From Candidatus Electrothrix aarhusensis (GTDB lineage Bacteria; Desulfobacterota; Desulfobulbia; Desulfobulbales; Desulfobulbaceae), in NCBI GenBank assembly GCA_004028505.1, contig MTKO01000041.1:1-64000 (forward strand): DNA of 64,000 nucleotides, written 5' to 3'. The translations under genes were made by a program, and so were the position numbers. The notes below the pieces were generated by a model. It worked only from the letters and a program-made list of their open reading frames with translations. It ran no database searches and was not told where the DNA came from. This document shows, in pieces, positions 45,564 to 54,253 of the stretch (positions within the stretch are counted from its first letter, which is position 1; each line of letters opens with the position of its first letter).

Positions 45564-47729
45564 TTACTCTACTTGAAATACAGTTGCCTGCACGTTATTG
45601 CTATAGTCTGATTCAGGCACCTTGCTTTCGCCGTTGGCTATAAAATACATCACATACAAGCCGGGCTCCATCTCGGCAGAATGTCTGTCCGTGTAGACCT
45701 CTTCTTCTCTGCATTTACCGGCATTCATACCGTCGTCACCGTCGCCGTCAAAGTGAGTAAAACCGGTACCGTCGCATTTGGCAAAGGCCCACATGGCCCG
45801 TGTTTTAGGGGATGAACCGGAAACCGTGCAGTTTGTTACCTTCGGGTGCATCTCATCTCCCCGTCTGATTGTATCGGGGACTTCAATGGATGTTGCTGCC
45901 ATGTCAAAACTGCCCGTGGTCGGCAGGCCTTCCATTGGATTGAGGATAACGCAGGTCGGAGAAGAATTTACCTCAAAGGTCATCTCCGTGCAGTTATTGC
46001 TTTCATCCTCTTCAGCAACATTGCCCTGATAATCCGCACAGGCCCTGGCCGTATACGTTCCGGGAACGTCGGGAATATGTGCTCCATGTCCGTCCGTGAT
46101 ATATTCCCACTGGGTCGCGCCGGGATAAAGCTCATCCGCATCCGAGCCGTCATCCGCCACTTGCTGCCATTGATCACCAGTGCCCGGCCCTTTGATCGCG
46201 TAACTGCTGCGAAAGCCGTTGGACGGGGTGACCTCGCCGATATTTTGGATACCAACTTCTAAGCCGTACAAATCGCCTACGGTCAGGCTTGTGCGTCCGT
46301 TGGTCAGGCGCAGGGAATGGGCAACCAGATCCGGCAGGGGCGGCGGAACAATGTAGACCTCCAGCTCGGTGCAGTTGTTGCCCTCATCGGTTTCCGGCAC
46401 TACCTGTTCATAGTCGGCGCAGGCTCGGAAGGTGTAGTCACCGCCCACCATCGGGGCTGTGGCTCCGTGACCGTCCGAGATTTCTTCAAACTGGGTTGCA
46501 CCGGGATACAACTGGTCGGCATTGGAACCGTCGTCCGCAATCCCCTGCCATTGACCTCCGGTACCAGGCCCCTTGATGTCGTACACAGTGCGGAACCCGT
46601 TCCAAGGCCGCTTCGTGCCGATATTGGAAATCTCCACTTGAAGGCCGTAGGGTTCGCCAGCCTGCAACTCGCTTCTGCCGTGGGTCAGGGCGAGATTGCC
46701 GGTGATCAGGTCAACGTTGCGGGCCGGGCCGTAATCGATGGAGAAGACCGCCTCGGTGGAACAGTTATTAGACTTGTGCTTCTCTTTTACGTCGCCGTCG
46801 CCATTGTTTTCGTCTTTGGGGCGGTCAGCGCAGACCACAACGTTGTAGGTGCGTCCGGGCAGTACAGTGCTGTCGTTTGCCCACTTGGAAAGCTCGAACC
46901 TGATGTATTCGTGTTTTGGTTTATCTTTGCGCCTGAGCTTGCTTTTCTGGATTTTCTCCCGGCCTATGCGCACCCATTCAGAATGACTGTCTTCCTTGGT
47001 GCCGCTGGACAGGTAAAAGGGAACCCTGATTCTTTTGACCTTGCCTTCCCAGTCGGCATCGCCGATGTTGTCAGTCCAGGAATGGACGTAAGCGGTTTCG
47101 TTGATCTTCCAGGTGTATTTCTCTTTTTTGCCGCTTCTGTTGGCTAGTGTGACTTTGTCGGTTATGAAGTCGGGAAGATCGTCGGAAGCGGGCGGGTCTC
47201 CCGGATCGGGATCATTAGGACCACCGCCATGAAACGGCTCATCAGGTGTCCAAGCAGTCGGCCAACGCCAGCCAAGATATTTTCCACCCCAAAGAGCGTC
47301 GGTCGGAATTTTATCTTCATGTACACTGTGTTTATAATGAGCATGAATCATCCGGCCACTTCCTATGGATAAGCCTACATGGCCGTATTCATTCGATGAT
47401 GTTGGAGCATAAAAGACAAACGCACCTGCCGGTATATCGCTATCTGAATGCCTTGTTCCAAGTATGCTTCCATTATAATTCCAAGCATCTATTGCACTTA
47501 AAACGTCAGGAATAGCAGGGCCAGCGTAAGTGTATCTCGCAAAAGTCCAGCACCAGTCAATCCAATTAACTCCATGTGGATCTCTGCAATCTGCGCCTGG
47601 ACATCTATTGTCTTCATCTTGTGCCCATGAAATGGCATCAGCAACATTTTCGTAAGCATAACTGCTTACTGGAGCTGCACAAACACCCGCAGCAATAGCA
47701 AGAGGAAAAATATTAAACCATTTTTTCAT
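45564..47729 (-). CDS. Secreted NlpC/CHAP-like cysteine peptidase with CARDB repeats
   Basis: 721 residues. A signal peptide (FPLAIAAGVCAAPVSSYA) is followed by a papain-like hydrolase domain at about 30-165, with the candidate Cys in WIDWCWTFARY and His in YGHVGLSIGSG. Three CARDB-like sandwich modules follow (about 180-600), each ending with an acidic NNC motif (KSNNCSTEAVF, EGNNCTELEV, ESNNCTEMTF). Two of them share the phrase GPGTG-QWQ-ADDGS. A last domain ends SDYSNNVQATVF. Likely a cell-wall or peptide amidase carried on a surface stalk. AAAGGAG precedes the ATG. No neighbour in the same operon is certain. Confidence 0.82.
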   Translation of the reverse strand: MKKWFNIFPLAIAAGVCAAPVSSYAYENVADAISWAQDEDNRCPGADCRDPHGVNWIDWCWTFARYTYAGPAIPDVLSAIDAWNYNGSILGTRHSDSDIPAGAFVFYAPTSSNEYGHVGLSIGSGRMIHAHYKHSVHEDKIPTDALWGGKYLGWRWPTAWTPDEPFHGGGPNDPDPGDPPASDDLPDFITDKVTLANRSGKKEKYTWKINETAYVHSWTDNIGDADWEGKVKRIRVPFYLSSGTKEDSHSEWVRIGREKIQKSKLRRKDKPKHEYIRFELSKWANDSTVLPGRTYNVVVCADRPKDENNGDGDVKEKHKSNNCSTEAVFSIDYGPARNVDLITGNLALTHGRSELQAGEPYGLQVEISNIGTKRPWNGFRTVYDIKGPGTGGQWQGIADDGSNADQLYPGATQFEEISDGHGATAPMVGGDYTFRACADYEQVVPETDEGNNCTELEVYIVPPPLPDLVAHSLRLTNGRTSLTVGDLYGLEVGIQNIGEVTPSNGFRSSYAIKGPGTGDQWQQVADDGSDADELYPGATQWEYITDGHGAHIPDVPGTYTARACADYQGNVAEEDESNNCTEMTFEVNSSPTCVILNPMEGLPTTGSFDMAATSIEVPDTIRRGDEMHPKVTNCTVSGSSPKTRAMWAFAKCDGTGFTHFDGDGDDGMNAGKCREEEVYTDRHSAEMEPGLYVMYFIANGESKVPESDYSNNVQATVFQVE

Positions 47730-47763
47730 AATAACTGCTCCTTTAATAAATTTAATACATTAG

Positions 47764-47850
47764 CTCGTAGGTTGCGAGTGAGCGGAGCGAACCCCGACAT
47801 GTCCAACTCGCCTTATGATTGTCGGGGTTCGTTCTTCAGCCTAATCTACG
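47764..47850. repeat. Long imperfect palindrome (GAACCCCGACA family)
   Basis: GTAGGTTGCGAGTGAGCGG and GAACCCCGACA are mirrored by TGTCGGGGTTC and CAGCCTAATCTAC, forming a hairpin of about 85 bases between the two large secreted-protein genes. A half copy (GTAGGTTAGGGAGAATGAAG then CGAACCCCAACA) lies at 50697-50735. It may also act as a terminator for the gene starting at 50079, although it has no T-tract. Confidence 0.7.
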
Positions 47851-47868
47851 GGGCTTGGGTTGCCTTTT

Positions 47869-50079
47869 TCATGGTACAATTACAAATACACCATCATCTG
47901 ATCGGCTCGTGATAGCTTTATAGTCATACCGAAGAGCCTTTCCTGATTGAGCAGTGCTGTAACTGTCCCACCCCAACCACTTTCCGTTTGGATCGTTAAT
48001 TATCAACTTCGCACTGTTATAGTCGTTGCCATCATAACCTGTAACAACCATATAATGTCCAGCTTCTGTCATGGAATGTGAACCGAGAATCAAAGGTCTT
48101 CCGGCTCTAATCTCCTCCTGTATTTTTTTATAAAGATCAGACCAGCCTGATGAATCAAAGTTCACAGACGAGAAATTCCACTCACCTTCAAGATGATTTT
48201 TCAATCCAGTTCTGCCAAGTAAACCTTCATCAACACTTGATGTTTGCCTGAATATGGTTCCTGCCGCATCAATCATTGCCTGCTGATTGTTTTTGATTTT
48301 ACCATGGAAAGCCAATACCATTGCTGAACTTGCTGATGCACAAGCTGCGTATCCAATAGTCGGAATATCCAGTTGATCAAGATAAGGAACATCTAATGAC
48401 AAAGAAGAACTGGGATCCCAATTTGTTCCCCCTCCTGTTCCAGAGCTACACCTGTCACTTACATAAGGATCCATTAATTCGCAGCCGTTAGAACATTGCT
48501 CACGCTCATCGTAGTTGCCGTTCTGGCAGTAATAGAGAGAATTAGTCTCCTGACCTAAACTGCTCTTGCCGCAATAATATCCGGTACCATACGGACAGCT
48601 TGTCTGCTGTACCTCCTCGCACTTGTCATTTTGACCGACCGCCATCATCTTGCAGCCGTCGGAGCATCGCTCTTCAACCGAATACACTCCATTCGTACAG
48701 CGGTAGAGAGTATTCTCATCACGTGACACTGCACCGCCGCAGTACAGACCGTTACCTGACGGACAGCTTACCGGTGGTGCTACAACAACATCTTCACACT
48801 TGTCATTCTGACCGACCGCCATCATCTTGCAGCCGTCGGAGCATCGTTCCTCAACTGAATATGCTCCGTTCGTACAGCGGTAGAGAGTATTCTCATCACG
48901 TGACACTGCACCGCCGCAGTACAGGCCGTTACCTGACGGACAGCTTGCCGGCGGTGCAACAACATCTTCACACTTGTCATTCTGACCGACCGGCATGCTC
49001 TTGCAACCGTCGGAGCATCGCTCACGCATCTGATAGCTGCCGTTTTCGCAGTAATACAGAGTATTGTTGTTCAACGAAGGATCGATAGTCCCGCAATACA
49101 AACCGTTGCCGCTAGGACAAATTGGCGTATAATAACTGATACGAGCAGAAGTAAAGTGCCAAACATCCGCCGTGGCAGTTTTGGACACTGTATTTATATC
49201 CGTCGGAATCCTTTCCCCGTCAAGATAAACAGCTATATCATATTCCGACACATCCGAGGGCAGCGTTTCCGGCGAGTACGGAAGAGTTATCACCAGAGGC
49301 TCACCAAATTCCGCCCCGTCAGGACTTAATTCATAGTTTGAAGACAGAGCAGGCTTTTCAACCACCTCACCGGTTTCCTCATCCATGACCTCGACAGTAA
49401 ATTTCGTCTCCTTGACAGAAATCACCATAGGTTCGGAAACAGCTCCGGCAGGAATAACAAGCGAGAAATTATCGCCAATTGTTATCTCGTTATCCTCATC
49501 AGGCATAGCCACAACAGCTGGCGTACCCTCTGTCATCGGAGTAATCTCCGCAGACTCCACACGAATAACCGGCTTCAGCTTATACGAATACACATAAGAA
49601 ACTTGTCGTCTTTGTCCTTTATCCTTGGACCTGATTTTATTCCTCTGGACGACGATCTTTTTTCCCAGTTTAAACTGCAACTCCAGGCTTGTGAGAAACC
49701 CGCCTTCTTTGCCAAAGGCTTTCCGTCCCTTCAGCTTCAACCCCGACTTTGTACCGCCCGGCACAGACAAAGGAAACAATTCGTCACCAACCGTAATCGT
49801 GCTGTTTTCACCAAACATAAGCTGCAAATACTGCGTTTTTTCGGGCAGCAACACCTGATTGGCAAAATCCACCTTGCCGTCCGCCAGTTCAAGCAGATCA
49901 AGCTGCATCGGCCCGCTGGCTGCGATACATCCTTTTCCACTGGCACAGGCCTCAATCCTGAGCACATCAAGATTGATGGCGGAGACCGTCCCTTCATCAA
50001 ACTTTTTCGCCGACACGTTACCGCAACCGACAAACAAGGTCAGCAGCACAACGCAACACATCCTCATCGCATACATCAT
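47869..50079 (-). CDS. Exported protein with four Cys-rich repeats and a C39-like peptidase domain
   Basis: 736 residues. The signal sequence ends LFVGCGNVSA, possibly a lipobox. A DUF4382-like region (about 25-170) and a ZU5-like sandwich (about 190-310, IPAGAVSEPMVISVKE) follow. Four tandem units of about 55 residues come next (about 319-550), each opening CPSGNGLYCG or similar and containing LYxC, RCSDGC and NDKC, that is six cysteines. The C-terminal domain (about 560-736) is C39-like, with Cys in IGYAACASASSAM and His in EAGHYMVVTGYDG. The second and third units are nearly identical, indicating recent duplication. GGGAGGG precedes the ATG. Probably an anchored, cystine-stabilised surface protease. 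Confidence 0.82.
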   Translation of the reverse strand: MMYAMRMCCVVLLTLFVGCGNVSAKKFDEGTVSAINLDVLRIEACASGKGCIAASGPMQLDLLELADGKVDFANQVLLPEKTQYLQLMFGENSTITVGDELFPLSVPGGTKSGLKLKGRKAFGKEGGFLTSLELQFKLGKKIVVQRNKIRSKDKGQRRQVSYVYSYKLKPVIRVESAEITPMTEGTPAVVAMPDEDNEITIGDNFSLVIPAGAVSEPMVISVKETKFTVEVMDEETGEVVEKPALSSNYELSPDGAEFGEPLVITLPYSPETLPSDVSEYDIAVYLDGERIPTDINTVSKTATADVWHFTSARISYYTPICPSGNGLYCGTIDPSLNNNTLYYCENGSYQMRERCSDGCKSMPVGQNDKCEDVVAPPASCPSGNGLYCGGAVSRDENTLYRCTNGAYSVEERCSDGCKMMAVGQNDKCEDVVVAPPVSCPSGNGLYCGGAVSRDENTLYRCTNGVYSVEERCSDGCKMMAVGQNDKCEEVQQTSCPYGTGYYCGKSSLGQETNSLYYCQNGNYDEREQCSNGCELMDPYVSDRCSSGTGGGTNWDPSSSLSLDVPYLDQLDIPTIGYAACASASSAMVLAFHGKIKNNQQAMIDAAGTIFRQTSSVDEGLLGRTGLKNHLEGEWNFSSVNFDSSGWSDLYKKIQEEIRAGRPLILGSHSMTEAGHYMVVTGYDGNDYNSAKLIINDPNGKWLGWDSYSTAQSGKALRYDYKAITSRSDDGVFVIVP

Positions 50080-50454
50080 ATCCCTCCCGCTAAAAAAATT
50101 TCACCCCGTAAGGAGCCGTTCACCAGCAATTCGATATTTCCATCAAGAACAGGGGCCAAACAATAGGCGGCCCTTGAGCAACGGTTACAGCTGTAAACGA
50201 TGTTTCGTGAGATTCACCTTGCAAGAAATATGCTGTTCTCACAGAGAAAAAATAATTCGTAGTACAAAAAGAGACCGTACCGCAGATTTACCGGCTTGTA
50301 AAGACAGGAGATATATTTTTCTTTAATGGTTTCGGGACATTTCTTGTCCAAAAAAAGGAAGGGGCCGGGTAAGTCTTACCCGGCCATGAAGCGTAAGGCG
50401 GGTATTATCTACCCGTAAAAGAGAGGAAAATGAGCAGAAAAGGAGGAAGAGGCA
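50080..50454. other. Intergenic region upstream of the C39-like gene
   Basis: No gene is supported in 375 bases. It must contain the promoter of the minus-strand C39-like gene. A perfect hairpin (GGCCGGGTAAG then CTTACCCGGCC read on the minus strand, 50363-50385) followed by CCTTCCTTTTTTT on the minus strand is an intrinsic terminator for whatever reads through repeat copy A. Confidence 0.6.
50350..50385 (-). terminator. Terminator beyond the displaced methyltransferase 3' end
   Basis: A ten-pair GC-rich stem GGCCGGGTAA/TTACCCGGCC with a short loop, and a T7 run nine bases later on the minus strand. It lies downstream of repeat copy A, not of the intact methyltransferase gene, suggesting that copy A is the original gene end. 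Confidence 0.75.
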
Positions 50455-50697
50455 TCAGGAAACACCCTTTCTTGTCAAAACAAAAAGATCCCCCCGTATC
50501 CAGGCATCCTCCTCCCGGCGCAGGTCCGCCTCCTCGGAGGTGACAAGCTGCCAGCCGTGACGTTGCGCAACCTCAACGACGTACTCAGACTGATGAGCAA
50601 AACGCCCGGTTTGTCGCACCTGCCATTGATTTTTTTCACCATGCTCGGTGGAAAAGACAAAGAGCCCGCCCGGCCCGGTGCGCTGAAAAGCAGCCCG
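50455..50697 (-). pseudogene. Displaced 3' end of the TPR-methyltransferase gene (repeat copy A)
   Basis: About 243 bases, roughly 95 percent identical to 51613-51855, the last 80 codons of the methyltransferase gene: GGLFVFSTEHGEKNQWQVRQ through VLTRKGVS. No start and no upstream domain, so it is a remnant. It ends abruptly at the half palindrome at 50697-50735. Confidence 0.88.
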
Positions 50698-50859
50698 TAG
50701 GTTAGGGAGAATGAAGCGAACCCCAACATTTCAACTGAACAACCGACATGTACGAGCAGGCCCCCATGTCTCCCCTGTTCGATGTTCCGACAACTTGACA
50801 AAAAAATATGACCGTGATAGCATGGTCATAATTAAAAAATTCAATACGGAGAGAACACC

Positions 50860-51096
50860 ATGCCGGAGACCATTTCAAAATCACGCTTTAAACCCCAGGC
50901 CCTGAAGTATTTCCGAGAAATCCAGGAAAAAGGACAGGATATGATCATCACGGATCACGGGAAACCGGTCCTGAAGATCTCCCCTTTTCAAACAAAACCG
51001 CAGTCCGTCCTGGAGGAACTGCGTAATTCCGTGCTTCGCTATGATGACCCTCTGGAACCGGTTGCTCAGGATGATTGGGACATCCTGAAAAAATGA
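50860..51096 (+). CDS. Phd/YefM-type antitoxin
   Basis: 78 residues: KYFREIQEKGQDMIITDHGKPVLKISPF is the Phd/YefM DNA-binding fold. The C-terminal part (LEELRNSVLRYDDPLEPV, DDWDIL) is the toxin-neutralising tail. GGAGAG precedes the ATG. Its stop overlaps the toxin start as ATGA, giving translational coupling. Confidence 0.88.
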   Translation: MPETISKSRFKPQALKYFREIQEKGQDMIITDHGKPVLKISPFQTKPQSVLEELRNSVLRYDDPLEPVAQDDWDILKK

Positions 51097-51491
51097 TTGT
51101 CCTAGATACACATGCCTGGATCTGGTGGATCAGCAACCCGGAAAAACTCGGTATAGCTGCTACTTCCGCTATAGAGCAGGCAATGGAGGAAAACGGCATT
51201 TTTCTTTCCTCAATCTCCACTTGGGAAATCGCCCTGCTTGTTGCCAAAGGAAGACTGACTCTGTCCATAAATGTACGGGATTGGGTTCGCAAAACAGAAA
51301 GTCTCCCCTTTATCCGCTTTATGCCGGTGGACAACACCATCGCCCTTCGTTCTGTTGACCTGCCCGGAGCATTTCATGCCGACCCAGCAGACCGGATCAT
51401 TGCGGCCACAGCACTCTCCACAGGCCTGCCCTTGGTAACCAAGGACGAAAAAATCCAGGCCTGTTCTTTTATTCAGACGATCTGGGATTGA
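51093..51491 (+). CDS. vapC: PIN-domain toxin (VapC-like)
   Basis: 132 residues: MIVLDTHAWIWWI (first Asp), SISTWEIALLVAKGRL (Glu), HADPADRIIAATA (Asp pair) and LVTKDEKIQ, all PIN active-site residues in place. It is predicted to be an endoribonuclease attacking tRNA or rRNA. The Phd/PIN pairing is common. The cassette is bracketed by direct repeats A and B of the methyltransferase gene end. Confidence 0.9.
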   Translation: MIVLDTHAWIWWISNPEKLGIAATSAIEQAMEENGIFLSSISTWEIALLVAKGRLTLSINVRDWVRKTESLPFIRFMPVDNTIALRSVDLPGAFHADPADRIIAATALSTGLPLVTKDEKIQACSFIQTIWD

Positions 51492-51612
51492 CGCAACGGG
51501 TCGCACAAGTCGCCCGCCGTTAAAGCAACGGGCTATGTTCGTATCGTTCCTCCGGGAAAATGCTTTTTACAGAAAAAGGATTGAAAGAACAGGGAGAAAG
51601 GAAAAAGATGTG

Positions 51613-52845
51613 TCAGGAAACACCCTTTCTTGTCAAAACAAAAAGATCCCCCCGTATCCAGGCATCCTCCTCCCGGCGCAGGTCCGCCTCCTCGGAGGTG
51701 ACAAGCTGCCAGCCGTGACGTTGCGCAACCTCAACGACGTACTCATACTGGTGAGCAAAACGCCCAGTTTGTCGCACCTGCCATTGATTTTTCTCACCAT
51801 GCTCGGTGGAAAAGACAAAGAGCCCACCCGGCGCAGTGCGTTGGAAAGCAGCACGAAGCAAGGGCTCCAGATCAGCCAGATAGATCAACATGTCAGCAGC
51901 AACCAGTAAATCATACTGCTGCTCATCTTCACAAAGAAAATGCACCACATCATCGACCACAATTCGATCATACACACCCTTTTCCGCTGCATGGGCAAGC
52001 ATCTTTCCCGAGAGATCCACTCCGCTCAGCTGCTGACAATAAGGGCTGAACAGTTTACCCGCAAGTCCGGTGCCGCAACCGAGATCCAGACAATGGGCAT
52101 ACGGTTGTTCAGACAGCTGCTCAGGCTGTTTCAAATTCTTTTCCTGCGCTACCTGGGTGCGCCGGACAAGATCAAAGAGCAGTTCCGGTACCCTATACTC
52201 CAGCTTTCCCATCAGACTCTGCTCAAAGCTGTCGCTGTACTGATCAAAAAGATCGCGGACATAGGCATTTTCTGGCGTATCCGTAAATTTGCCGGTCAAA
52301 GCGGCCAGCATGTGCCGGGTACCGGGATGATCAGGTTGCAGCTCAAGAAGCCGCAGATATAATTGCTCTGCCTGGGCATTATCATGGCGCAGATGGCAGA
52401 GATAGGCGAAATTATTCAAGGCCGAGATATGATCCGGCTCCAGTTTGAGCAACCGGGCATAATACACCGCCGCCTCCTCCCTGTCCCCGTTCTCCCGGCA
52501 GCAATTTGCAAGATTAAAGAGTACATCCCGGTCCTCCGGCTGCAAGGCCAGGGCCTGCTTATAGGCATCCACTGCCTCGGAATACTGCTGTTCCTGTTTC
52601 AGAGCCAACCCTAGGTTATACCAGGTATCCGCATCATCCTGCCGCACTTCCACGGCCCGCGTAAAAACAGCTACTGCTTCAGCATAGCGCTCCGAGTCAA
52701 ATAGGGCTAAACCCTGATTATAGAGCACCACATCCGCATCCGGGAACTGCGCGAGAATTTTTCCGTAAAGTTCTATAGCCTCAGCGACCTCACCGCTCTC
52801 ATGGGCTGCAACCGCCTGGGTATATACCTGTTGCATATCTTCCAT
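51613..52845 (-). CDS. TPR-repeat SAM-dependent methyltransferase
   Basis: 410 residues. The N-terminal half (about 1-165) holds at least four tetratricopeptide units (YNQGLALFDSERYAEAVAVF, YNLGLALKQEQQYSEAVDAY, FNLANCCRENGDREEAAVYY). The C-terminal half is a class I methyltransferase with motif I CLDLGCGTGLAGKLF, VDLSGKMLAHA and LLVAADMLIYLADL. The UbiE-like domain and TPR arrangement resemble protein methylases. The substrate is unknown. The last 80 codons are also found at 50455-50697. Divergent spacing of 33 bases from the radical SAM gene on the same strand suggests one operon. Confidence 0.88.
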   Translation of the reverse strand: MEDMQQVYTQAVAAHESGEVAEAIELYGKILAQFPDADVVLYNQGLALFDSERYAEAVAVFTRAVEVRQDDADTWYNLGLALKQEQQYSEAVDAYKQALALQPEDRDVLFNLANCCRENGDREEAAVYYARLLKLEPDHISALNNFAYLCHLRHDNAQAEQLYLRLLELQPDHPGTRHMLAALTGKFTDTPENAYVRDLFDQYSDSFEQSLMGKLEYRVPELLFDLVRRTQVAQEKNLKQPEQLSEQPYAHCLDLGCGTGLAGKLFSPYCQQLSGVDLSGKMLAHAAEKGVYDRIVVDDVVHFLCEDEQQYDLLVAADMLIYLADLEPLLRAAFQRTAPGGLFVFSTEHGEKNQWQVRQTGRFAHQYEYVVEVAQRHGWQLVTSEEADLRREEDAWIRGDLFVLTRKGVS

Positions 52846-52878
52846 TGTATTGTATTTTTTGTCATTTTTTTTGTATAG

Positions 52879-53901
52879 CTACAAGTTCTGTGGCAGAATT
52901 TCCTGCTTCAACATACAGCAGGAAATGCGATGCTTCGGCCTGCCATCAAGGTGATACTCAAGGGTGTCAGGCTGCAGGAGCTTATTCATCACACAGCCTT
53001 CCGCTATATCCAGGGCAAAAAAACGATCTTCATACAGGCCCTCTCGCTTAACCAGCTGATCATCTTCAAGACAGAGGCAATGGATCGGATAATCCTCGCA
53101 GAGCGGGCATTGATAAACCCTGCCGTTGGGAAAGATGAAATAATTCTCTGCCACCCGACCGGCACAGGCAAAGGATTCCTCCGGCCCGAGAAAGACCTTG
53201 GGATAGGTGACATGGATACCGGCTCGTGCTGCCTGCTGAGCCACCTCCGGCACAACTTCCAGCCAATGCCCTGGATCAACCTGCCATTGTTCCCCTTCAT
53301 CTGAAGCACTCGCGGATTTTCCCCGCAACCCGATCACCTGGATGAAAAAACGCCGTACCCCAAGGTCTGCCAACAAGGCAGGCATCCGATGGAGATGATC
53401 AATATTTTTAGAGGAGACCGTGTAAATAAGGCTAGTACGAAAACCAAGCTCCACAGCTTTACGGATATTTTCCGTGCAGACAGCAAAAACCCCTTCTCCG
53501 CGAATGGGATCATTCACTGCTGCATCAGGTCCGTCCAGACTGAAGCTGAGAAAATCTAGCTCGGTTGGCCTGACCCGCTCCAGGAGATCATGAAAAAGAT
53601 AGCCGTTGGAATCCACAGTCACGGCGTAGCGCAGAGACTTTGCAGCGCGGATAATCAAAGCCAGATCAGGATGGAGAGTGGGCTCACCACCGAGCAGGAT
53701 CAGGTTGCTTTCCTGTTTAGGACGGGCAAAGAGACGCAGCCATTTGAGCACTGTCTCTGTGGGCAGAGTTTCTGTTCCGTGTTGGGGGGGATTGATATAG
53801 CAATGCTGACAGGAGAGATTACAGGCGGTGAGAAGGTGAAAAAAAACATTTCGTTCACCGGCCTTAAAGTCAACCGTCCTTGCTGTTACGTCGGCGGTCA
53901 T
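52879..53901 (-). CDS. Radical SAM protein with extra C-terminal cysteines
   Basis: 340 residues. The 4Fe-4S/SAM motif is HLLTACNLSCQHCYIN (CxxxCxxC), followed by LLGGEPTLHPDL, FLSFSLDGPD and FIQVIGLRG. The C-terminal third has further cysteines (SFACAGRVAENYFIFPNG, VYQCPLCEDYPIHCLC, ISCCML) suggesting a SPASM-like auxiliary cluster, as in peptide-modifying enzymes. It lies directly upstream of the TPR-methyltransferase, so the two might modify the same protein or peptide. No candidate precursor peptide was spotted. Confidence 0.88.
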   Translation of the reverse strand: MTADVTARTVDFKAGERNVFFHLLTACNLSCQHCYINPPQHGTETLPTETVLKWLRLFARPKQESNLILLGGEPTLHPDLALIIRAAKSLRYAVTVDSNGYLFHDLLERVRPTELDFLSFSLDGPDAAVNDPIRGEGVFAVCTENIRKAVELGFRTSLIYTVSSKNIDHLHRMPALLADLGVRRFFIQVIGLRGKSASASDEGEQWQVDPGHWLEVVPEVAQQAARAGIHVTYPKVFLGPEESFACAGRVAENYFIFPNGRVYQCPLCEDYPIHCLCLEDDQLVKREGLYEDRFFALDIAEGCVMNKLLQPDTLEYHLDGRPKHRISCCMLKQEILPQNL

Positions 53902-54253
53902 GCTGGCTCCGTTGCCTCTGGATTAATTTCCTACTCCTTCGACGAAAGAATAAAATACTCCGCCGACAACCTCTGTTTCTCCGAAGCAAGACATATTAAA
54001 GGTTGCGACCGGGTGCGTCAAGTGCTTCCTTTTTTCTCCTATGGCTTGAAAAAATAGCACCCTCCCTTTTGCATATTTTTCCTGTGCTGCAAAAAAAAGC
54101 AGAAAAAATACTGACACCCTTATTAGCCTATTGTATAAAAAACCATTTACAAGCTCTTAACTTCCTATATATTCTTTTGAATATCCGGTTCATAAAACCA
54201 TGAACTTCAACGCCTCAACAAGGACAGAAAATAAAAACAGAAGGGAGATTGCT
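53902..54253. other. Intergenic region before wrbA
   Basis: About 350 AT-rich bases between two divergent genes. I see no ORF with a ribosome site or convincing hairpin. Promoters for both genes must lie here. Confidence 0.4.

Noticed and set aside
46289-47147. Plus-strand frames of up to 276 codons opposite the CARDB protein gene
   Set aside because: Antisense shadows of a GC-rich coding strand, with no ribosome site or domain.
48600-49120. Regularly spaced near-identical DNA repeats resembling a CRISPR array
   Set aside because: They are in-frame Cys-rich protein repeats of about 165 bases inside the C39-like gene, too long and without unique spacers of CRISPR size.
50475-50801. 108-codon minus-strand frame over repeat copy A
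   Set aside because: It reads the duplicated methyltransferase end in the wrong frame. The true remnant is the displaced gene end.
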